Assembly (NCBI GenBank): GCA_945952225.1
Contig: CAMFHP010000019.1
Coordinates: forward strand, 1-64,000
Direction of reading: 5' to 3'
Length of the DNA stretch: 64,000 nt
DNA from: an uncultured Myxococcaceae bacterium
Lineage (GTDB): Bacteria > Myxococcota_A > Polyangia > Polyangiales > Ga0077539
Shown piece after piece: positions 15,203-22,386 of this stretch. Both the position numbers and the translations under genes were made by a program. The notes below the pieces were generated by a model. It was not told the DNA's origin. It was given only the letters and a program-made list of their open reading frames with translations, and did not search any database. Each line of letters starts with the position of its first letter. Positions within the stretch are counted from its first letter, which is position 1.

Positions 15203-16918
15203 TCACCCGCCCGCGGGCGCGGCGGTCTGCGCGCGGAGCGCCTCGACGCGGGCCACGATGTCCGCGGAGGGAACCTCCATCGCGCCGAGCACGCGGGTGA
15301 GCACCTCGGCGGCGCCTTCGACCTCTTCGACGACGACCTCCTTCGCGCCGAGGTTCTGGAGCGACGGGCGCTCCGTGAGGTAGCGCGTGCGAAGGAGCAC
15401 GGGCACGGCGGGCGCGACGCGTCGGGCCGTGTCGACGATGCGCTTCACCGCCGACGGATCGTTGATGAGCACCACGAGGAGCCGCGCGCGGTCGAGGTGT
15501 GCGTGCGCGAGGGCCTCGGCGCTCGTCGCGTCGGCGTAGCGAACGGGAAGGTTCAGGGCGCGTCCCTGGCGCACGTTCTCGGCGTTGAGTTCGAGCGCGA
15601 CGAAGGGGAGCTCGCAGGCCGCGAGGCTGCGGGCGGTGGCGCGTCCTGCGAGGCCGAAGCCCACGAGCACCACGTGGTCGCGGAGGTCGTGCGGTGATGG
15701 CTCCTCGTCGACGGCCGCGCGCACGCCGAGGAGGCGCTCCAGCGGGGCCAGCAGCCGTTCGCCCGCGGTGATGTGCGGCGCCGCGCGGAGCATCAGGGGC
15801 GTCAGGAACATGCTCGCGATGCCCGCCGCGAGCAGGGGCGCCGCGTCGGACTCGTCGAGCACGCCGCGCGCGCGCGCCAGACGCAGGAGCACGAAGCCGA
15901 ACTCGCCGAACTGCGCGAGCCCCACGCCCGCGAGCCACGCCGCGCGCGGAGGAAATCCCATGAGCATCGCCGACACCGTGGCGATCACCCCTTTGCCCAC
16001 CAGCAGCGCCACGAGGAGCGCCAGCACGAGCGTCGGGTGCGCGAGCACGACGCGCACGTCGAAGAGCATTCCGAGGGAGACGAAGAACAGACTCACGAAC
16101 GCGTCGCGCAGCGGGAGCATGTCGCCCATCGCGCGGTGGCCGTACTCCGTGTCGGCCACCACCACGCCCGCGAGAAACGCACCGAGCGCGAGCGAGAGGC
16201 CCGCGAGGGCCGTGAGCCACGCCGTTCCGATGCAGAGCGCGAGGATGGCCAGCAGAAAGACCTCGCGGCTGCGGCTCGCGTCGACCCAGGCCAGCACGCG
16301 CGGCACCGCGAGTCGCGCGACGGCGAGCGTGCCCACCACCACCACGGTCGCGCGCACGAGGGCGATGGAGATTCCCGCGAAGGCCGCGCCGGGCGAGACC
16401 CCGCCGCCGAGGAGCGGCACCACGAGCACCATGGGCACCACGCAGAGGTCTTGAAAGATCAGCGCGCCGACGATGAAGCGCCCGTGCGGGGCGTCGAGCT
16501 CGCCGCGGTCGCCGAGGGCCCGCAGCACGATGGCCGTGCTCGACAGCGACACCACGAAGCCGAAGAGCACCGCGCGTCCGAGGGGCACGCCCGCGAGGCG
16601 CGCGAGCACGAAGGTGGCGGCCACGGTGAGCCCCACCTGCGCGACGCCGCCGAGGGCCACGCGCTGCACGATGTGGCGCAGGCGTTCGAGCGAGAACTCG
16701 AGCCCGATGGTGAAGAGCAGCATCACCACGCCCACCTCGGCCAACACCTCGATGGCGTGCACCGAGCGCACGAGGCCCAGCGCGCGCGGACCCACCAGCG
16801 CGCCGGCCGCGAGGAGCCCCGCCACCGTGGGCAGTCGGAGCTTTGAAAGCACCACGGTCACCGCCACCGCGAGCGCGGCGACGAGGGCCAGCTCGTCAAG
16901 CAGGGGGAGGTGTTCCAT
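15203..16918 (-). CDS. CPA2-family cation:proton antiporter with TrkA-N domain
   Basis: 571 residues. About twelve hydrophobic segments cover residues 1-390, opening LLDELALVAALAVAVTVVL and containing FTIGLEFSLERL and LALGAFLAGVVVADTEYGH, typical of Kef/CPA2 antiporters. The C-terminal ~160 residues form a Rossmann TrkA-N (RCK) domain (HVVLVGFGLAGRATA) that binds NAD or a nucleotide and gates transport. The expected role is K+ or Na+ efflux in exchange for protons at the inner membrane. ATG 16918 fits the family; an extended start at 17050 would add an unrelated basic N-terminus. It is transcribed away from the MFS gene. Confidence 0.9.
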   Translation of the reverse strand: MEHLPLLDELALVAALAVAVTVVLSKLRLPTVAGLLAAGALVGPRALGLVRSVHAIEVLAEVGVVMLLFTIGLEFSLERLRHIVQRVALGGVAQVGLTVAATFVLARLAGVPLGRAVLFGFVVSLSSTAIVLRALGDRGELDAPHGRFIVGALIFQDLCVVPMVLVVPLLGGGVSPGAAFAGISIALVRATVVVVGTLAVARLAVPRVLAWVDASRSREVFLLAILALCIGTAWLTALAGLSLALGAFLAGVVVADTEYGHRAMGDMLPLRDAFVSLFFVSLGMLFDVRVVLAHPTLVLALLVALLVGKGVIATVSAMLMGFPPRAAWLAGVGLAQFGEFGFVLLRLARARGVLDESDAAPLLAAGIASMFLTPLMLRAAPHITAGERLLAPLERLLGVRAAVDEEPSPHDLRDHVVLVGFGLAGRATARSLAACELPFVALELNAENVRQGRALNLPVRYADATSAEALAHAHLDRARLLVVLINDPSAVKRIVDTARRVAPAVPVLLRTRYLTERPSLQNLGAKEVVVEEVEGAAEVLTRVLGAMEVPSADIVARVEALRAQTAAPAGG

Positions 16919-17097
16919 CGGGGGCCGTGGCGCGTGGAGCCCGTGGGGAGGGATCGCAAGTTGCGCTGGCGAGTCCGCGGGCCGCGCGAGGGGGAGAGGG
17001 ACCGTCGCCGTGGCATTCCGCGGAACGGTCATGTTCGGAACTGCGCTCAAGTCCGGGCGCGTGATACCGATTCCCCGTCCAGATCCACCGTCGGGAA

Positions 17098-17126
17098 TTG
17101 GACCCCGTACGTGCGATCTCTAGGAT
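17098..17126 (+). promoter_or_regulatory. sigma-70-like promoter of MFS gene (leaderless type)
   Basis: TTGGAC (17098-17103), a 17-base spacer, and TAGGAT (17121-17126), eight bases before the ATG at 17135. A transcript from here would begin at or next to the start codon. This is the best -35/-10 pair among the putative leaderless genes of the window. Confidence 0.6.
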
Positions 17127-17134
17127 GCAGGTCG

Positions 17135-18397
17135 ATGTGGGATAGGCTCCAACGACGCCCGCTGCTGACGTACTTCGTCTACCGCGCGCTCGCGCTCACC
17201 TGGGCGTTTGCACCCTTTCAGGTCTACTACCTCCAGCGGCGGGGACTCTCGCTCGCCGAGGCCTTCGACCTGAACGTGGTGTTCTCGCTCTCGGCGGTGG
17301 CCTTCGAGATTCCAACGGGTCTCTTCGCCGACCGCCGCGGACGCCGCGTCTCGATGAGCGCCGGGGGCTTCGTGATGGCCCTCGCGTGCCTGCTCTTCGT
17401 GGTGGGCCGGAGCTTCTGGACCTTCGCCGCCGCCAACGTGCTCAGCGCCCTCTCGATGGCCCTCTCGTCGGGCGCCGACAGCGCATACCTCTACGACCAC
17501 CTCACCTCGAAGCAGGACCTCGCCCGCTACGCCCGCCTCGAAGGCTGGAGCACCGCGGCCAAGGGCGTGGGCAACCTCACGGCCGTGCTCGTGGGCGCGC
17601 TGCTCTACCAGTACGTGCATCCCGCGAGCGTGTTCGTGCTGACGGGCGCGCTCACGGTGACCGCGGGCATGCTGGCCCTGACGCTCCCCGAGACCCGCGC
17701 GCGCCACGAGGGACAGATCTCCGAGCACCTGAGCCGCGCGGTGAACGTGCTCCGCAACGACGGACGCCTGCTGGCCGTGGTGTCGTTCGGCGCCGTGTCG
17801 TTCGTGCTGCTGCGCCTCTCGCTCTTCGCCGACCAGCCGCACCTCGAATCGCACCTGCACCGCAACTGGCTTCAGCACACCGTGCTCTCGATGGGCGCCC
17901 TCGCCGCCGCGAAGGAGGTGGGCAGCGCCCTCGTGGCGGGCGGTTCGGGATGGGTGCTCCAGCACGTTCGCACGCGCTGGCTGGCCATCGGGCTCGGCGT
18001 GGGCCTCGTGCTCGCCTACGCGCTCATGGGCGAAGACCACGGGGTGCTCTGCACGGCCCTCATGGTGGCCCTCGCGAGCTCGTTCGGACTCTTCTCGCCT
18101 CTCATGCGCGCGCTGATGAACCGGCTCATCGAGGGGCCGCGCGACCGCGCCACGCTGCTCTCCGTCGAGGGCATGGGCCGACGGCTGCTCTTCGCCGCGG
18201 TGTCGCCCGTGTTCGGCCGCGCCGTCGAGGCCTCGTCGCTGCACACCACGTTCACCGGAACGGCCTGGGTGGCCGCGCTCGCGTATGCCGTCCTGGGGGT
18301 GTCGGCGCTGCTCTCCTTTCGCGCGCCGTCCGTCGGACCGGTGAACCCCGCGCCCCGCAGCTCGCGCCCCTCGGCCGTGGTCACCGCCGCGGGATGA
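17135..18397 (+). CDS. MFS transporter
   Basis: 420 residues, about twelve membrane segments. The first loop has the MFS signature region (EIPTGLFADRRGRRVSMSAGG, between helices 2 and 3). Helices continue through FWTFAAANVLSALSMALSSGADSAYLYD to the C-terminal half after a central loop near residue 190. The set resembles uncharacterised single-component MFS exporters with an EIPTG motif. Substrate unknown. The start follows a -10 box by eight bases and has no clear Shine-Dalgarno. Confidence 0.88.
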   Translation: MWDRLQRRPLLTYFVYRALALTWAFAPFQVYYLQRRGLSLAEAFDLNVVFSLSAVAFEIPTGLFADRRGRRVSMSAGGFVMALACLLFVVGRSFWTFAAANVLSALSMALSSGADSAYLYDHLTSKQDLARYARLEGWSTAAKGVGNLTAVLVGALLYQYVHPASVFVLTGALTVTAGMLALTLPETRARHEGQISEHLSRAVNVLRNDGRLLAVVSFGAVSFVLLRLSLFADQPHLESHLHRNWLQHTVLSMGALAAAKEVGSALVAGGSGWVLQHVRTRWLAIGLGVGLVLAYALMGEDHGVLCTALMVALASSFGLFSPLMRALMNRLIEGPRDRATLLSVEGMGRRLLFAAVSPVFGRAVEASSLHTTFTGTAWVAALAYAVLGVSALLSFRAPSVGPVNPAPRSSRPSAVVTAAG

Positions 18398-18422
18398 CCG
18401 GGCGCGGAAGTTCTCCCTCTCC

Positions 18423-18809
18423 ATGACCTCCGACGCCGTCGTCTCTGCGCTCTCCCACCACGTCGTGTTCGAACTCCGCGCCGTCGACCCGGTGCCTCCG
18501 CGCATGGGCACGAGCGACGCGCCCGCGACCGTGCCCGACGGCGCCCACGGCCACACGGAGACGCACCTCGTGTGGTGGTTCCGCACGACGCCCGGATGCG
18601 TCGAGGCCCACTACCGCTTCGACGAGGCGTACGCCCATGCGCACCCCGAGTGCGTCGACCCCGCGCACCTCGCGATGCTCCACGCGCTGCTGACCTTCAA
18701 GCTCTTCGACGACGGCGACGTGCTCGTGCCGCCGAAGCAGCTCCTCGGGGTGCTCCGCTGGCCGCGCTTCGAAGAGCGCCGACGCCCCCTCGCCATGTCG
18801 GAAATTTGA
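18423..18809 (+). CDS. hypothetical protein (128 aa)
   Basis: A small soluble protein with many His and aromatic residues (THLVWWFRTTPGCVEAHYRFDEAYAHAHPECVD) and a Lys/Arg-rich end. No signal peptide, membrane segment or known motif was recognised. The start follows GGAAG at moderate distance. It lies 25 bases after the MFS gene and 21 before the next hypothetical gene, so the three may be one transcript. Confidence 0.65.
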   Translation: MTSDAVVSALSHHVVFELRAVDPVPPRMGTSDAPATVPDGAHGHTETHLVWWFRTTPGCVEAHYRFDEAYAHAHPECVDPAHLAMLHALLTFKLFDDGDVLVPPKQLLGVLRWPRFEERRRPLAMSEI

Positions 18810-18830
18810 TCACGGTCGCGAGGGAGGGCA

Positions 18831-19565
18831 ATGGTCGCTCCCCTCATGGTTCTTCGTCTCGTCGCGCCGCTCCCCGCTCTCACGAACGAACCCTCCAACG
18901 AGGCCCCGCGGCACAGCCTGGTGGCGCCGCGTGGCAGCGCCCCCAACGCGTATCCCTTCGCCGACGTGTGCCTCGTGGTGGCCTTCGCCGCGGCCGACGA
19001 CCTGTCGCGCTTCGGCGTGGGCTCGCGCATCCCGCTGGCTGCCATGCCCGACATCTCGGGCGACGACGCGTACCTGGTGCTTCCGCTCGGGGCGCGTGAG
19101 GGCATCGTGACGGCCTTCGCGCGGGGACAGACGGGACGCCTCGCGCACTGGTTCGACCAGGCCCTCGTGGTGCGCGCCGAGCTCGACGGCGGACGCGCGC
19201 CGCGCCTCTGGGTGGGCGCATCGTGGGCGGTGCGTGAGCTCTTCGACTCGCTCGAAGGGCCGCGCGTGACCGCGGGCGAGGTGGGCGAGACCGCGCGCGT
19301 GGTGAACGCCCTCGACGGCCTGCGGAGCGTGGCGCCGGGCGGGCTCTTCGACACCCGCGGGGTGCAGGCTGCGATGGACCGCGCGACCTACGTGGGCGCC
19401 GGGCGCGTCGGGGTCGAGGGCCTCGGGCTCGGCGGCGATGCGGTGGAGCCCACGTGGGTGTGGTGCGCGCACGACGGCGACCTGGTGCGCGTGCGCGTGG
19501 CCCTCTGCGAGAGCGAAGACGACACGCTCACCGCGATGGTGATGCCCGTTACGCTGAGCCGGTGA
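18831..19565 (+). CDS. hypothetical protein (244 aa)
   Basis: A soluble protein, not recognised. It reads as an alpha/beta fold with a repeated hydrophobic-strand pattern (ADVCLVVAFAAADDLSRFGVG; DAYLVLPLGAREGIVTAFARG) and a Trp-rich middle (HWFDQ, LWVGASWAVRELF). The last strands end VRVALCESEDDTLTAMVMPVTL. The start GTATGGTC context is unremarkable. Its end overlaps the convergent Lon-domain gene by 17 bases. Confidence 0.7.
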   Translation: MVAPLMVLRLVAPLPALTNEPSNEAPRHSLVAPRGSAPNAYPFADVCLVVAFAAADDLSRFGVGSRIPLAAMPDISGDDAYLVLPLGAREGIVTAFARGQTGRLAHWFDQALVVRAELDGGRAPRLWVGASWAVRELFDSLEGPRVTAGEVGETARVVNALDGLRSVAPGGLFDTRGVQAAMDRATYVGAGRVGVEGLGLGGDAVEPTWVWCAHDGDLVRVRVALCESEDDTLTAMVMPVTLSR

Positions 19566-20202
19566 CCGGGAGCGTTCCCGCTTCGGAGAGCACCTCGGCG
19601 AGGCTCTGCGTGGCGAGGGCGACGCGGGCCGCGGGGGTCGGCGCTTCGAGCACGCGCTGACGCCACGCGGGGAGGTTCACGAAGCGGTCGACCACGCGCA
19701 TCGCGAGGCGCGCCGTGGGGAGCTCGGTGGGGGCCACGTAGTCGAAGCGCGTCTGACGACGGCGGGCGGCGTGGATCACCTGGCTGAGCACGCTCAAGAG
19801 CGCCGCACGATCGCGGGGTGGCACCTCGGCGTTGTCGGCGATGGGGTCGCTCAAGAGCGTGGCCTCGGCGCGGCGGTAGGGGGTGCTCACGGAGAGCTCG
19901 CGGAGCTCGACGCGCACGGCGCCCTCGACGAGGATGTTGAAGCGTCCGTCGGGGAGGCGCTGGTGCGCCACGATGCGTCCGAGGGTGGCGATGCGCGCGA
20001 AGGCGGGGACTTCGACGGTGGGATCGCCGTCGATGTTGGCGACGACGAGGTGCGCGTGGGCTTCGAGGGCGTCGCGCACCATGGCGCGGTACCGGGGCTC
20101 GAAGATGTGCAGCGGGAGCCGTTGCTCGGGGAGCAGCACCACGCCGGGCAGCGGAAACACCGGCACGTCGTCGAGCGGAATGGTCGGACGGTCGTCGGTC
20201 AT
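19549..20202 (-). CDS. Lon N-terminal (LON substrate-binding) domain protein
   Basis: 217 residues with only the LON domain and no ATPase or protease part. The hallmark opening is PLDDVPVFPLPGVVLLPEQRLPLHIFEPRYRAMVRDAL, followed by the strand set GRIVAHQRLPDGRFNILVEGAVRVEL. Free-standing LON-domain proteins of about 200 residues are common and thought to bind unfolded peptides. The ATG overlaps the stop of folE by four bases (20199-20202), implying co-expression with GTP cyclohydrolase. Confidence 0.88.
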   Translation of the reverse strand: MTDDRPTIPLDDVPVFPLPGVVLLPEQRLPLHIFEPRYRAMVRDALEAHAHLVVANIDGDPTVEVPAFARIATLGRIVAHQRLPDGRFNILVEGAVRVELRELSVSTPYRRAEATLLSDPIADNAEVPPRDRAALLSVLSQVIHAARRRQTRFDYVAPTELPTARLAMRVVDRFVNLPAWRQRVLEAPTPAARVALATQSLAEVLSEAGTLPVTGSA

Positions 20203-20837
20203 CGTCGCGTTCCCAGGGTGACGGCGTGGAGGAACTCGGCCCGCGCGGCGACGTCGTCGCGCCACGCGCCCGCGAAGCTCTGGGTCACGACCCGCGAGCC
20301 GTGCTGTCGCTCTCCGCGCGCGACCATGCACTGGTGCGATGCTTCGAGCACGACGCCCGCCGCGCGCGCGCCGAGGTGCGTGACCAGCGCAGCGGCGATC
20401 TGCTGTCCGAGGGTCTCCTGGAGCACGAGCCGGTGGGCGCACACCTCGACGACCTGCACGAGCGCGCCGAGGCCCACGATGCGTCCGCCCGGGAGGTAGC
20501 CCACGTGGGCGAGGCCCGTGGAGGGGAGCAGGTGGTGCGGACACACGCTCGCGTAGGTGATGTTCCCGAGCATCACGAGCTCGCCGCTCTCCGAGGGGAG
20601 CGCGTCGGCCAGCGGGGTTGCGGGGTCGCGCGCATAGCCGTCGAGGAGTTCGTCGGCGAAGGCGCGGGCCACACGCATCGGGGTGTCACGGAGCTCGGGA
20701 TCGCGGTCGACAGGGAGATCGAGGGCCACGAGGAACGCGCGCAGCGCCTCGGCCGCGCGGTGGATGCGATCGTCGGACGGGGCGTCACGCACGGGGGCGG
20801 TCCGGGGTGGTGGGAGGAGGGAGGAGCGAGGGGGCAC
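20199..20837 (-). CDS. folE: GTP cyclohydrolase I
   Basis: 212 residues. It converts GTP to 7,8-dihydroneopterin triphosphate, the first step of tetrahydrofolate and pterin synthesis. The zinc site is visible as VCPHHLLPSTG (Cys, His) and ASHQCMVARGERQHGS (second Cys), and the substrate-binding stretch as GLGALVQVVEVCAHRLVLQETLGQQIA. The length matches the type I (FolE) enzyme. The GTG start at 20837 gives a Pro-rich lead; a shorter GTG start at 20792 is also possible. Translationally coupled to the LON-domain gene. Confidence 0.93.
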   Translation of the reverse strand: MPPRSSLLPPPRTAPVRDAPSDDRIHRAAEALRAFLVALDLPVDRDPELRDTPMRVARAFADELLDGYARDPATPLADALPSESGELVMLGNITYASVCPHHLLPSTGLAHVGYLPGGRIVGLGALVQVVEVCAHRLVLQETLGQQIAAALVTHLGARAAGVVLEASHQCMVARGERQHGSRVVTQSFAGAWRDDVAARAEFLHAVTLGTRR

Positions 20838-20874
20838 GGCGCACGCGGAGGGTCACCGTGCGATGCCGCGCGGG

Positions 20875-21312
20875 TCAGTTGAGCGTCGGCGGGATCGACA
20901 TGCGCTCCAGCGGGCGGCGCGCGTCGAAGCCCTCATCGAGCGGATGCCAGTGGGCCACGGCCGGTTCGCCGTAGCGCCAGCAGAGCCACACGGTCTCGTT
21001 GCCGCGGCGGCCCTGAAAATCCACCAGTCCGAGGCGGTAGTCCTTCACCACGGCGCCGAGGGCTTCGACCTCGCGCCATCCCGCGTGAAAGACCCGCACG
21101 CGCTCGCGCATCTCTTCTTTGAGGGCGGCGGTCTCGGGATCGTCCGCGGGGTTGTGATCGAGCACGTGGGGGTCGAGGCCCCGCGCGGCCATCTTCTCGC
21201 CGTGGGCGTCGAGCTCGCGCAGCAGGGTCATCTGCCGTTCGAGCATCACGTTGAGCCTCGGGAGCAGCGCGTTGGCCTCGGCGATGGTGAAGATCCGACT
21301 GTGGTCCGACAC
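20875..21312 (-). CDS. DUF2203 family protein
   Basis: 145 residues. It matches the DUF2203 pattern: FTIAEANALLPRLNVMLERQ at the N-terminus, a long helix pair with a Lys/Glu-rich turn, and a C-terminal half GAVVKDYRLGLVDFQGRRGNETVWLCWRYGEPAVAHWHPLDEGFDARRPL. Members are of unknown function. The GTG start at 21312 has AAAGGAG 13 bases upstream. A head-to-head 123-base region separates it from the next plus-strand gene. Confidence 0.88.
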   Translation of the reverse strand: MSDHSRIFTIAEANALLPRLNVMLERQMTLLRELDAHGEKMAARGLDPHVLDHNPADDPETAALKEEMRERVRVFHAGWREVEALGAVVKDYRLGLVDFQGRRGNETVWLCWRYGEPAVAHWHPLDEGFDARRPLERMSIPPTLN

Positions 21313-21399
21313 GGTCCGGTCATGGCTCCTTTCGGGCGGCGGCGTCGGAGAGTCGCGCGACCGCGCGGGAAAGGGAAGGGCCCTGCGCGCGCCCTGCGA

Positions 21400-21429
21400 T
21401 TGCCCCCGTCGCGGCGACGGGCGTAGGGT
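21400..21429 (+). promoter_or_regulatory. promoter of 117-residue gene (leaderless type)
   Basis: TTGCCC (21400-21405), 18 bases, TAGGGT (21424-21429), six bases before the ATG at 21436, with no Shine-Dalgarno. It fits transcription starting at or close to the initiation codon. Confidence 0.5.
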
Positions 21430-21435
21430 CTCGGT

Positions 21436-21789
21436 ATGACCACCATCCGACCGAAGCTCCCGACAGCGCCAACGCCCGCTCTTGACGGTGCTGCGCCCGT
21501 GTCGACGGGTGCGCCCGCGGCCGTGTCACCCGCCTCGGTGAAGCCCGCGGGCGTCTCGTCTGCGTCGTCTCCGCAGGCCGCGGTGCTCGGCGATCTCCAG
21601 GCCGCGCGCATCACCCCCGACGAGGCCGTGCGGCGGCTCACCGACCTCGCGCTCGATCAGGCCCGCGTGCCCGCCACGATGCGTCCCGCGGTCGAAGCGC
21701 GCATCCGCGCGACCCTCTCGCACGACCCGCTCCTCGGCGCGCTGCTCCGTCGCATGGGCGCCGCGGTGCCCGACGAATCCGCGGGCTGA
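21436..21789 (+). CDS. hypothetical protein (117 aa)
   Basis: The first ~48 residues are a disordered Pro/Ala/Ser region. The remaining ~65 form an amphipathic helical domain (LGDLQAARITPDEAVRRLTDLALDQ; MRPAVEARIRATLSHDPLLGALLRRMG). No known function was recognised. The start follows a TAGGGT hexamer by six bases. It ends five bases before the convergent thioesterase gene. Confidence 0.65.
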   Translation: MTTIRPKLPTAPTPALDGAAPVSTGAPAAVSPASVKPAGVSSASSPQAAVLGDLQAARITPDEAVRRLTDLALDQARVPATMRPAVEARIRATLSHDPLLGALLRRMGAAVPDESAG

Positions 21790-21794
21790 ATCCC

Positions 21795-22253
21795 TCAACC
21801 GTTCTTCACCGCCACGGTCTCGCCCGCCACGCGCGCGCCGCCTTCGAGGCAGAGCAATCGCACACGGCCGGTGGCCACGGTGCGCCCCGTCGCGTCGGTG
21901 ATGGTGCCCTCCCAGAGCTGCGTGCGACGCCCGCGGGTGATGGCCTTCGCCGTCGCGCGAAGCGTGCCCTCGCGCACCGCGTGGAGGAACGACGTCTGGT
22001 TGTCGAGGCCCACGACCGAGACGCCGCGCGCGCGTCCGTCGAGGGCCGCGCCCACGGAACAGATGGCCTCGATGACGCCCGCGTACACCCCGCCGTGCAC
22101 GAGGCCGTAGGGCTGAAGGTGCTGCGGTCCGACAGTGAACTCCGCGGTCACGTCGTCGAGGGTGGCGCGCACGAAGGTGAGCCCCATCGCGGCGTTCCAG
22201 CCTTCGGGTTGGGCGTTGAGCATCGGGGCGAGGTCTTCGAGGGGCTCGGTCAT
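21795..22253 (-). CDS. PaaI-type hotdog-fold thioesterase
   Basis: 152 residues. The family signature is QPYGLVHGGVYAGVIEAICSVGA, where the HGG loop starts the long hotdog helix, preceded by NAAMGLTFVRATLDDVTAEF and followed by LDNQTSFLHAVREGTLRATAKAITRGRRTQLWEGTI. Members hydrolyse acyl- or aryl-CoA thioesters in the cytoplasm. ATG 22253 was preferred over 22292 because TAAGAT lies eight bases upstream, as in other putative leaderless genes, and because it begins the conserved domain. Substrate unknown. Confidence 0.88.
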   Translation of the reverse strand: MTEPLEDLAPMLNAQPEGWNAAMGLTFVRATLDDVTAEFTVGPQHLQPYGLVHGGVYAGVIEAICSVGAALDGRARGVSVVGLDNQTSFLHAVREGTLRATAKAITRGRRTQLWEGTITDATGRTVATGRVRLLCLEGGARVAGETVAVKNG

Positions 22254-22261
22254 GGCGGCGG

Positions 22262-22267
22262 ATCTTA
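22262..22267 (-). promoter_or_regulatory. -10 element of thioesterase gene
   Basis: TAAGAT on the minus strand, eight bases before ATG 22253. No convincing -35 box was seen 16-18 bases further up. It is one of eight such close -10 elements in the window. Confidence 0.4.
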
Positions 22268-22386
22268 GAGGCTCTTGCGCGCGGCCGGACACTCCACGCG
22301 TGGCGCGCGCTCAAGCCCGGCGAGGGCTCCACCGATGAGTTTCCGTGAGCGGCCGTCACGCCGCCCCCCCGAGGACACACCCCGCG